This document shows, in pieces, positions 28,775 through 35,357 of a stretch of DNA of 64,000 bases (within the stretch, counting starts at the first letter, position 1; each line of letters begins with the position of its first letter). This DNA is from Streptomyces humi (lineage in GTDB: Bacteria > Actinomycetota > Actinomycetes > Streptomycetales > Streptomycetaceae): the NCBI RefSeq assembly GCF_001005085.2, contig NZ_LBMU02000016.1, positions 124,001-188,000 on the forward strand. Direction: 5' to 3'. The translations under genes and the position numbers were made by a program. Under the pieces are notes generated by a model. That model did not search any database. It was not told the origin of the DNA and saw only the letters and a list, made by a program, of their open reading frames with translations.

Positions 28775-28828
28775 ACCCCGTACTCCACCTCTCAGACGGC
28801 GCAGCAGGCCCCCGAGCTCGTCACCCTA

Positions 28829-29683
28829 CTAGCCCCTGGTGACGGAGCGGCATCCTCCGGAGGCGCGCTGTGCACGGGCCGATGCGTAGAGACATACGGC
28901 GGCGGCGGTGGCGAGGTTCAGGCTTTCCGCCTTCCCGTGGATCGGGACGCGCACGACGGCGTCCGCGAGCGCGCGGGTCTCCTCCGGGAGCCCCCACGCC
29001 TCGTTGCCGAACACCCAGGCCGTCGGCCCGCCCATGGTCCCCTTGTCGAGCTCGTCGTCGAGGTCGTCGGTACCGGCTCCGTCGGCGGCGAGGATCCGCA
29101 CGCCGGCGTCCTTGAGCCCGGCGACGGCCTGTTCGACGGGGACGCCGACGGCGACGGGCAGGTGGAAGTGGGAGCCGACGGAGGCGCGCACGGCCTTCGG
29201 GTTGTAGAGGTCGACGGACGCGTCGGTGAGGACGACCGCCTCGGCGCCGGCGGCGTCGGCGCAGCGCAGCACGGTGCCGGCGTTGCCGGGGTCCCGGACG
29301 TTGGCGAGGACGGCGACGAGCCGGGGCCGGGCGGCCAGGATGTCCTCGAAGGGGGTGTCGAGGAACCGGCACACTCCGACCAGCCCCTGGGGGGTGACGG
29401 TGGTCGAGATGTCGGCGATGACGTCCTCTGCGGCGAGGTGGATCCGGGCGCCGGCGGTCCTGGCCGCTCCGATGATGTCGGCGTACCGCTCGGCTGCCTC
29501 GACGGTCGTGAACAGTTCGACGAGCGTCGGCAGGCCGGCGACCCGATGCCCGGCCGCCTCCCGCACGGCCTGCGGGCCCTCGGCGAGGAACAGCCGGTCC
29601 TTCCCCCTGAAGTTTCGCTTCGCGAGCCGCCGGGCAGCGGCGACCCGCGCGGACCGGGGGGAGATCAGCTCAGGGCTGGACAT
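28829..29683 (-). CDS. TrmH/SpoU-family RNA 2'-O-methyltransferase
   Basis: 284 residues. The N-terminal substrate domain (ARRLAKRNFRGKDRLFLAEG) is of the SpoU-sub-bind type. The SPOUT knot has all three motifs: NVRDPGNAGTVLRCADAAGA, VFGNEAWGLPEE and VRVPIHGKAESLNLATAAAV. It uses S-adenosylmethionine to methylate a ribose in rRNA or tRNA; the exact site cannot be predicted. Its place between the infC-rpmI-rplT operon and a kinase gene is common in actinobacteria and suggests a ribosomal target. Confidence 0.92.
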   Translation of the reverse strand: MSSPELISPRSARVAAARRLAKRNFRGKDRLFLAEGPQAVREAAGHRVAGLPTLVELFTTVEAAERYADIIGAARTAGARIHLAAEDVIADISTTVTPQGLVGVCRFLDTPFEDILAARPRLVAVLANVRDPGNAGTVLRCADAAGAEAVVLTDASVDLYNPKAVRASVGSHFHLPVAVGVPVEQAVAGLKDAGVRILAADGAGTDDLDDELDKGTMGGPTAWVFGNEAWGLPEETRALADAVVRVPIHGKAESLNLATAAAVCLYASARAQRASGGCRSVTRG

Positions 29684-29717
29684 CGTGTCGTCACTTTCAA
29701 GGAAACGCGGCGGAACG

Positions 29718-29770
29718 GCGCCCCTTCAGGCGCGCGGGGAACTGCGCGACAAGCCCCCCACCGGCCCGCG
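29718..29770 (+). repeat. Dispersed streptomycete intergenic repeat copy
   Basis: Core blocks GGCGCGCGGGGAACTGCGCG, then ACAAGCCCCCC and ACCGGCCCGC, the common form of this intergenic element. Related copies lie at 22450-22502, 23758-23815 and 34085-34150. Confidence 0.6.
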
Positions 29771-29800
29771 GCCGAACAACGAACCGCGGGCCTCAACAAC

Positions 29801-29832
29801 AGGACCCGCAAGCTTTTCAGCCTGCGGGTCCT
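29801..29832 (-). terminator. Terminator of the infC-rpmI-rplT operon
   Basis: Perfect 10-bp stem AGGACCCGCA (29801-29810) and TGCGGGTCCT (29823-29832) with a 12-nt loop, 30 bp after the rplT stop on the minus strand. Confidence 0.75.
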
Positions 29833-29862
29833 CAAGTCACGTCGGCCGAAGCCAGCGCAGCG

Positions 29863-30246
29863 TCACGCCGCCTTGGGGGCGTTGACGTCCGACGGCAGCG
29901 CCTTCTGGGCCACCTCGACGAGCGCGGCGAACGCGTTCGCGTCGTTGACCGCGAGCTCGGCCAGGATCTTGCGGTCGACCTCGACGTTCGCGGCCTTCAG
30001 ACCCTGGATGAAGCGGTTGTAGGTGATGCCGTTGGCGCGGGCAGCGGCGTTGATGCGCTGGATCCACAGCTGACGGAAGTCGCCCTTGCGCTTCTTGCGG
30101 TCGTTGTAGTTGTAGACCAGCGAGTGGGTGACCTGCTCCTTGGCCTTGCGGTACAGGCGCGAGCGCTGACCGCGGTAGCCGGAGGCCGCCTCGAGGATCG
30201 CCCGGCGCTTCTTGTGGGCGTTGACTGCCCGCTTGACGCGTGCCAC
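29863..30246 (-). CDS. rplT: 50S ribosomal protein L20
   Basis: 127 residues, standard L20: [70 protein letters not shown]. It binds 23S rRNA early in large-subunit assembly. GTG start at 30246 with AAGGAG about 8 nt upstream. Third gene of the infC operon, 100 bp downstream of rpmI. In other bacteria L20 represses its own operon; no clear mimic of its rRNA site is visible in the 100-bp gap. Confidence 0.98.
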   Translation of the reverse strand: MARVKRAVNAHKKRRAILEAASGYRGQRSRLYRKAKEQVTHSLVYNYNDRKKRKGDFRQLWIQRINAAARANGITYNRFIQGLKAANVEVDRKILAELAVNDANAFAALVEVAQKALPSDVNAPKAA

Positions 30247-30346
30247 TTGTTAACTCCTTGTAGCGGGGCCGCGGTTGGACTCACGCGGCCCGGAAACGAC
30301 TGGGTCCCGGTTGCTCTGACTCAGGGCGCGGCGAGGCGCCCGCGTG

Positions 30347-30541
30347 TCACTTGCCGAGAAGCTTCTTGATCTTCGCGGTGTCACCCGGGGCCATCTCGGC
30401 GTTGCCGGTCAGGCGACGCGTCACGCGGGACGACTTGTGCTCGAGCAGGTGGCGCTTGCCGGCGCGCTCACGCAGCACCTTGCCGGAGCCGGTGACCTTG
30501 AAGCGCTTGCTGGCACCGCTGTGCGTCTTGTTCTTCGGCAT
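30347..30541 (-). CDS. rpmI: 50S ribosomal protein L35
   Basis: 64 residues: [20 protein letters not shown], then [14 protein letters not shown], full-length L35. Basic and small, it packs in the 50S core. ATG at 30541 has GAGGAGAT about 7 nt upstream. It lies 135 bp behind infC with two hairpins between, and 100 bp ahead of rplT, the classic order. Confidence 0.98.
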   Translation of the reverse strand: MPKNKTHSGASKRFKVTGSGKVLRERAGKRHLLEHKSSRVTRRLTGNAEMAPGDTAKIKKLLGK

Positions 30542-30573
30542 AGCGCCGTTATCTCCTCGTCGGTGGCGTTCCG

Positions 30574-30675
30574 GTGCCCGGTCGCGAAACCGGGCACGGT
30601 GGAACGTCGCTCTTGTATCGGTTACATCCTGGGACTCGCGCCCCGGGGTGCTGACCTGGGGCGGGTTACCCCGGG
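30574..30675 (-). promoter_or_regulatory. Two hairpins between infC and rpmI
   Basis: GTGCCCGGT / ACCGGGCAC (30574-30582, 30589-30597; 6-nt loop) and CCCGGGGT / ACCCCGGG (30642-30649, 30668-30675), the second touching the infC stop. Neither has a U-run, so they are more likely RNA-processing or partial-termination sites that set the IF3 to L35 ratio. Confidence 0.45.
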
Positions 30676-30676
30676 A

Positions 30677-31333
30677 TCACGCCTCGACATGCTCCTCGGC
30701 GGGCGCCTCGGACTCGACCTCGACCTCGGCGTCGGCGGCGTTCTGCGAGCGGCCGGGGTTGGCCTTCGCATCCGCCTTGCGGGCTTCCTGCGCCTGCCTG
30801 GCCTCGGCCATGGCCTCGGTCTTCTTCTTGTGCGGACCGAGAACCATGATCATGTTCCGGCCGTCCTGCTTCGGGTTCGACTCAACGAAACCGAGGTCCT
30901 GGACGTCCTCCGCGAGCCGCTGAAGCAGTCGGTAGCCCAGCTCGGGCCGGGACTGCTCGCGACCACGGAACATGATCGTGATCTTGACCTTGTCGCCCTG
31001 CTTGAGGAACCGGACGACGTGACCCTTCTTGGTGTCATAGTCGTGCGGGTCGATCTTCGGCCGGAGCTTCATCTCCTTGATGACCGTGTGCGCCTGGTTC
31101 TTGCGCGCCTCACGGGCCTTCATGGCCGACTCGTACTTGAACTTCCCGTAGTCCATGAGCTTGCACACGGGCGGACGGGCGTTCGCCGCGACCTCGACCA
31201 GGTCCAGGTCGTACTCCTGCGCAAGCTCCAGGGCCTTAGCGAGCGGGACAATGCCCACCTGCTCGCCACTGGGACCGACAAGTCGCACCTCGGGAACGCG
31301 AATCCGGTCGTTGATGCGGGGCTCGGCGCTGAT
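30677..31333 (-). CDS. infC: Translation initiation factor IF-3, probable AUC start
   Basis: 218 residues if started at [20 protein letters not shown], the point where IF-3 homology begins. The codon there is ATC at 31333-31331, with AGGAGG just upstream (31343-31338, spacing 4; GAGG slightly further up). The N-domain (to ~75), linker [20 protein letters not shown], and C-domain [20 protein letters not shown] are complete; an acidic/Ala tail ends the protein. IF-3 rejects non-canonical starts, so an AUC start allows self-regulation as known for infC elsewhere. An in-frame extension of 29 codons upstream lacks a good ribosome site. Confidence 0.93.
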   Translation of the reverse strand: MSAEPRINDRIRVPEVRLVGPSGEQVGIVPLAKALELAQEYDLDLVEVAANARPPVCKLMDYGKFKYESAMKAREARKNQAHTVIKEMKLRPKIDPHDYDTKKGHVVRFLKQGDKVKITIMFRGREQSRPELGYRLLQRLAEDVQDLGFVESNPKQDGRNMIMVLGPHKKKTEAMAEARQAQEARKADAKANPGRSQNAADAEVEVESEAPAEEHVEA

Positions 31334-31675
31334 GGATCCTCCTCGGTAGCACCACGCGACGGTCTGGCGGACAGCCGCGTAACGTCTGTTTTCGTAAGAC
31401 CTAACCGCGCCGAAGCACAAAAAATGCCCCGGACGATCACAGGCGGGGCTCCTCGAACTACCGGAACACCGCCGCGAGGATCGCGGGGCGCACTATCGGA
31501 CGGAACGCGTTCGCCGAAACGGCGAGAGCGACCCGTCTGACCGGTGACCCGCCGCCCTGAGGGTGGTCGGGTGGGAGTTCGAAGCCTCCACTTGTGGGCC
31601 GAGTCGGTGAGCCGTTGGCATACCTGTCCGGCCGGTCGTCACACCAGGCTAGCAGCTGAGCGGAGAGAGGGCTAA
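31334..31675 (-). promoter_or_regulatory. infC promoter and ~300-nt leader
   Basis: A promoter-like pair lies on the minus strand: TTAGCC (31675-31670) and TAGCCT (31651-31646) with an 18-bp spacer. That gives a leader of roughly 300 nt before the AUC codon. The leader contains GGAG-GCTTCGAA-CTCC (around 31575-31590) and the hairpin plus U-run at 31449-31419. The 399-bp gap to the next gene on the other strand holds no other gene. Confidence 0.55.
31419..31449 (-). terminator. Intrinsic-terminator-like attenuator in the infC leader
   Basis: Minus strand: GCCCCG (31449-31444), 12-nt loop, CGGGGC (31431-31426), then A and six U (31424-31419). A U6 run is exceptional in this genome. It sits 86 nt upstream of the AUC start and far from any upstream minus-strand gene end, so attenuation of infC-rpmI-rplT is more likely than simple termination. 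Confidence 0.65.
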
Positions 31676-31732
31676 TCGGGGCGAGGCGGACCGCGGTCGG
31701 CGACCCGCGCCGGTACGCCTATCGTGTGGGGC

Positions 31733-32107
31733 ATGAGTGAGACGCCCCTTTCCGGCCCCGGCTCCGCCGAGCAGCCCGACTTCGACGAGATGACCCGCGA
31801 CATCGCCGAGGTCCCCGCCGTCGAGGTGATCGTGACGGTCGCCGTGAACCTGATGAGCGCGGCCGCCGTGAAGCTCGGTCTGACCGAGGAGGGCGACAAG
31901 TACAAGGACCTGGACGAGGCCCGCAAGCTGGTCACCGCCCTCGCCGGGCTGCTCGACGCGTCCGCGACCGAGATCAGCTCCTTCCACGCGGCCCCGCTGC
32001 GGGACGGCCTGAAGTCGCTCCAGCTGGCCTTCCGCGAGGCCTCCCTCGTCCCCGACGAGCCCGGCCAGGGCCCCGGCGAGAAGTACACCGGCCCCATCTA
32101 CGGCTAG
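31733..32107 (+). CDS. DUF1844 protein
   Basis: 124 residues: FDEMTRDIAEVPAVEVIVTV, then VNLMSAAAVKLGLTEEGD, KYKDLDEARKLVTALAGLLD. This is the small all-helical DUF1844 family found next to infC across actinobacteria. A -10-like TATCGT (31720-31725) lies seven bases before the ATG, so the mRNA is probably leaderless. Function unknown; the constant link to infC hints at a translation role but nothing here proves it. Confidence 0.9.
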   Translation: MSETPLSGPGSAEQPDFDEMTRDIAEVPAVEVIVTVAVNLMSAAAVKLGLTEEGDKYKDLDEARKLVTALAGLLDASATEISSFHAAPLRDGLKSLQLAFREASLVPDEPGQGPGEKYTGPIYG

Positions 32108-32115
32108 GCCGCGGC

Positions 32116-32847
32116 TCACCCTCGTACGAACAAGGGCTCGCCCGGAGGCGTGGTCCCGGCCGGCAGCAGTGCCAGGTCGAGACCGCGCACCAGGCGGGCC
32201 CGCAGTGTTCCGTCGGCGGCGAGCCGCTCGGCGACGGAGCGGGCGGCGTCGGCGGGGGGCGCGGCCGGGTCCAGCACGAGGGCGAGGACGCCGTCGGCCC
32301 GCCCCGGCCCGAGATGGGCGCGGAGCACGGCGGGCTCGGCGGCCACGGCCGTACGGACGGCGTCGAGCACGGCGGGATCGGCGAGCGGGTCGGTACTCGT
32401 CCGGCCCTCGGCGAGGGCGAGCAGCGCGGCACCGGTCAGCTCGAACGGCACCGGCCCCGACAGGTCCAGCACCACCGTGTCCGCCTTCTCGTGGGCGGCG
32501 GCCTGGAGCGCCTGGTGCAGGGGTACGGCGACGGGGCGGGCCGCCGGGTCCCAGCGGGCCAGCGACTCGGTGGAGGTGAAGGCGGGCAGGGCGGTGCGCC
32601 CGCCGGCCTTCAGGGTGGGGACCGCCATGTCACTGGTCTTCTCGCGGCGCAGTCCGTTCTCGTCCTCCTCCACCTCGCCGAGCACGGCGACGACGGGGAC
32701 CAGCAGCCGGGCGCCCTTCAGCGCCTCCAGGACGGGGCCCACGGCCGTACGGTCCTCGGCCCAGGCGGCCAGCGCGGCGGCCAGCCGGGGGTCGGCCGAG
32801 CCGTCGTCGTCGGAGTAGCCGGAGTCGGGAATGTTCTTGTTCGCCAC
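32116..32847 (-). CDS. SseB-like protein
   Basis: 243 residues from a GTG at 32847 (MANKNIPDSGYSDDDGS). The SseB N-domain is visible as RLAAALAAWAEDRTAVGPVL, ARLLVPVVAVLG, GGRTALPAFTSTESLARWDP. The C-terminal half (~140-243) repeats an alpha/beta pattern. SseB-domain proteins are named for a secretion chaperone, but in actinobacteria the role is unknown. It is convergent with DUF1844, eight bases apart, and has its own upstream region (32848-32997) shared with the divergent gene. Confidence 0.85.
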   Translation of the reverse strand: MANKNIPDSGYSDDDGSADPRLAAALAAWAEDRTAVGPVLEALKGARLLVPVVAVLGEVEEDENGLRREKTSDMAVPTLKAGGRTALPAFTSTESLARWDPAARPVAVPLHQALQAAAHEKADTVVLDLSGPVPFELTGAALLALAEGRTSTDPLADPAVLDAVRTAVAAEPAVLRAHLGPGRADGVLALVLDPAAPPADAARSVAERLAADGTLRARLVRGLDLALLPAGTTPPGEPLFVRG

Positions 32848-32997
32848 GGTCCCCGACCCTATCGGGGGGATGCTGCTGCGGTTGTGCGGCCCCCGAAACC
32901 GGAGCGACACGGCTTTCACACGAATCTCAGAATTCCCTGACCGTCCTCTAACTTCCAGCAAACGGCTCACACAGTCCCCGCCCCGAGCATCACGGGC

Positions 32998-34032
32998 ATG
33001 GAGTCCCCCAGAGCCACCTCCGGTTCCCGCCGCGGCCGGCGCCGCGCCCGGCCCCGGCGCCGGGCCGTTCTCTACGTCTCCCTCGCCACGGTCGCCGTCG
33101 TCGGCGCGACGGCGGCGGGGACCGTGTACGTGCAGGCGCACGCCCGTGACGGGGCCGTATCCTCGTCCGCGTCGCCGTCGCCCTCCCTCTCGGCCTCGGC
33201 GGACGGGGAGGCATCGGTGGAACCCGTGACGGAACCGGCGGCCGTGGACCGGGACGCGCTGCTGAGCACGGCGATGGCGAAGGTGACCGTGCCGGCGGGG
33301 GCGAAGGTGTCGGCGGCGGTGCTGGACCTGGACTCCGGTGACAGCGCGGTGTACGGCGACGCGGCCTTCGACACCGCGAGCATCGTCAAGGTCGACATCC
33401 TGGCGACGCTGCTGCTCCAGGCGCAGGACGCGGGGCGTCAGCTGACGGCGACGGAGCAGGCGTACGCCACGAAGATGATCGAGAACAGCGACAACACGTC
33501 GGCGTCCCAGCTGTGGGACGAGATCGGGCAGGCGGCGGGGCTGGACGCGGCGAACAAGCGGTTCGGGCTGACGTCCACCGAGGGGGGCGACGGGGCGCTG
33601 TGGGGTCTGACCCAGACCACGGCGGCGGACCAGCTCGTCCTGCTGCGGCAGGTGTTCGGCGACGGTTCGAAGCTGAGCGAGGCCTCGCGGGCCTATGTCC
33701 AGGGGCTGATGAAGACGGTCGAGTCCGACCAGCGGTGGGGGGTTTCCGCGGCGGCGGACGGTTCCGGGTCCGCGCTGAAGAACGGGTGGCTGGCGCGGAG
33801 CACGACCGGGCTGTGGGACGTCAACAGCATCGGACGGGTGACGGTGGGCGGGACGGACTACCTGGTGGCCGTGCTGTCGAAGGGGACCGTGAGCCAGGCG
33901 AAGGGGATCTCGCTGGTGGAGGCGGCGGCGAAGGCGGCGGTCGGTTCCTTCGCGGGGGCTGACTCTTCTTCCCGGTCCGCTTCGGCTTCGGCCGTGGCCT
34001 CGGCCTCGGCTTCGGCTTCGGCTTCGCAGTAG
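32998..34032 (+). CDS. Secreted or membrane-anchored class-A beta-lactamase-fold serine hydrolase
   Basis: 344 residues. A basic start (RRGRRRARPRRR) and one hydrophobic helix (~24-44) indicate export or an N-terminal anchor; a Ser/Ala/Pro linker follows. The fold keeps the nucleophile motif S128-I-V-K131 and S164-D-N166, and a late KNGW in place of KTG. The ExxLN motif with the deacylating Glu of true class-A beta-lactamases is not visible, so it is probably a PBP-like hydrolase rather than a resistance enzyme. The tail is a run of Ser-Ala pairs. Confidence 0.82.
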   Translation: MESPRATSGSRRGRRRARPRRRAVLYVSLATVAVVGATAAGTVYVQAHARDGAVSSSASPSPSLSASADGEASVEPVTEPAAVDRDALLSTAMAKVTVPAGAKVSAAVLDLDSGDSAVYGDAAFDTASIVKVDILATLLLQAQDAGRQLTATEQAYATKMIENSDNTSASQLWDEIGQAAGLDAANKRFGLTSTEGGDGALWGLTQTTAADQLVLLRQVFGDGSKLSEASRAYVQGLMKTVESDQRWGVSAAADGSGSALKNGWLARSTTGLWDVNSIGRVTVGGTDYLVAVLSKGTVSQAKGISLVEAAAKAAVGSFAGADSSSRSASASAVASASASASASQ

Positions 34033-34034
34033 GG

Positions 34035-34074
34035 GGCGGGTGCGGGGGTTCGCCGGCGGGTGCGGGGGTTCGCC
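34035..34074 (+). repeat. 20-bp tandem duplication
   Basis: GGCGGGTGCGGGGGTTCGCC occurs twice head to tail (34035-34054, 34055-34074), right after the stop of the beta-lactamase-fold gene. Confidence 0.8.
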
Positions 34075-34084
34075 GGCGTGGGCA

Positions 34085-34150
34085 GGTCCGGTGGGGGCTT
34101 GTCGCGCGGTTTCTCTCCCGGCCTTCGGCCGGGGGTATCCCCAGCGCCCC
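34085..34150 (-). repeat. Dispersed repeat copy containing a terminator hairpin
   Basis: On the minus strand it reads GGGGCGCTGGGGATACCCCC, GGCCGAAGGCC, then AGAAACCGCGCGACAAGCCC, the same element as the other copies. CCCGGCC-TTC-GGCCGGG (34117-34133) forms a tight hairpin between the two convergent genes and can terminate both. Confidence 0.65.
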
Positions 34151-34184
34151 GGACGGAGCCCCTGGCCTCGGGTGTCTCAGAAGG

Positions 34185-35357
34185 TCAGGGGGTTTCGAGG
34201 GAGCGGCGGCGGGATCGCCACAGGACTGTCGCGGCCACCAGGAGGACGCCGCCGGCGCCGCCGGCCAGGGGGGCCGCCCAGTCGGAGGCGCTCGTCGTGC
34301 TCTTCTCCTCGTCCGGGCCCGGGCCGAAGTACTTCTTCCCGTACGACGCCGCCGTCAGGTTCTCCGTCCGCAGCTTGGCCGCCGCCTTGATGGCCGCCGC
34401 CGGATCGATCATGCCGAAGCCCCGGGAGTCGTCGCGGCCGCCGGACGGGGCGTCACGGGCGGTGTCCTCCACGAGCTTCTTGACCTGCGCCGGGGTGAGC
34501 CCGGGGTGGGCGGCCTTGATCAGGGCCACGGCTCCTGAGACGAAGGCGGAGGCCGCGCTGGTCCCCCAGCCCTCGTAGTACCTGTGGTCCGGGTCCGCGA
34601 TGACGATGTCGTCGCCGGGCGCGCTGACCGTGGCGTACCAGCGGCGGGTGGAGAAGGAGGCGCGGGTGCCGAACTTGTCCACGGCGGTGGCCGCGATGAC
34701 ACCCGGGTAGGCGGCCGGGTACGAGATGTGGTCGCCCTTGTCGCCGCCGTTGCCGGCCGAGGCGACCACCACGACGTCCTTCTTCAGGGCGTACTGGATG
34801 GCCTCGTCCTCGCTGGGTTCGGGATGCGCGGAGTCGGAGTCGTCGCCGAGGGAGAGGTTGATGACGTCGGCGCCGTGGTCGGCGGCCCAGCGGATGCCCT
34901 CGGCGAGGGCGTCGCCCCGGGTGGAACGGGCCTTGCCGCGGGCGCTGTCGCCGTCCTCGAGGATCACCCGGACCGGCAGGATCCTGGCTTCGGGCGCCAC
35001 ACCCATCACGCCGTCGCCGTCGCCGATCCCGTGGCCGTGACCGGCGATGATGCCGGCCATGGCGGTACCGTGCCGGGCCCAGTCGCGCTGGCCCTGGCGG
35101 GCACCGAAGCCGATCATGTCCTTGGCGGCCAGTACGTTGCCGACCAGGTCGGGGTGGTCGGCCTCGACACCCGTGTCCAGGACCGCGACCGTGATGCCCT
35201 TGCCCTTGGTGGTCTGCCAGGCCTCGTCGAGGTGCAGGGCGGACAGGCCCCACTGCTGGGCGCGGATGCTGTCCGCGTACGCGGTGGTGGACGGCAGGAG
35301 GGCGACCGCACCGGCGAGCAGCAGGCTCACCGCGGCCCCGGTTGCGCGGCGCTTCAT
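34185..35357 (-). CDS. Mycosin-like S8 serine protease
   Basis: 390 residues. Signal peptide (~1-28) is followed by a subtilisin domain with the triad Asp61 (AVLDTGVEADHPDL), His96 (RHGTAMAGIIAGHGHG) and Ser267 (WGTSAASAFVSGAVAL); the oxyanion Asn is in VASAGNGGD. A C-terminal helix (~358-380) followed by RSRRR anchors it to the membrane with the protease outside, the layout of type-VII-associated mycosins. No ESX genes are in the window. The ATG overlaps the stop of the upstream proline-rich gene (ATGA), implying a joint product. Confidence 0.9.
   Translation of the reverse strand: MKRRATGAAVSLLLAGAVALLPSTTAYADSIRAQQWGLSALHLDEAWQTTKGKGITVAVLDTGVEADHPDLVGNVLAAKDMIGFGARQGQRDWARHGTAMAGIIAGHGHGIGDGDGVMGVAPEARILPVRVILEDGDSARGKARSTRGDALAEGIRWAADHGADVINLSLGDDSDSAHPEPSEDEAIQYALKKDVVVVASAGNGGDKGDHISYPAAYPGVIAATAVDKFGTRASFSTRRWYATVSAPGDDIVIADPDHRYYEGWGTSAASAFVSGAVALIKAAHPGLTPAQVKKLVEDTARDAPSGGRDDSRGFGMIDPAAAIKAAAKLRTENLTAASYGKKYFGPGPDEEKSTTSASDWAAPLAGGAGGVLLVAATVLWRSRRRSLETP

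Noticed and set aside
31120..31440. Leader-peptide open frame overlapping infC
   Set aside because: Its start lies inside the attenuator loop without a ribosome site, and it runs antisense-like through infC in another frame.
31575..31592. tRNA-like T-arm (GTTCGAA loop) in the infC leader
   Set aside because: Only one hairpin fits; no acceptor, D or anticodon arms around it.
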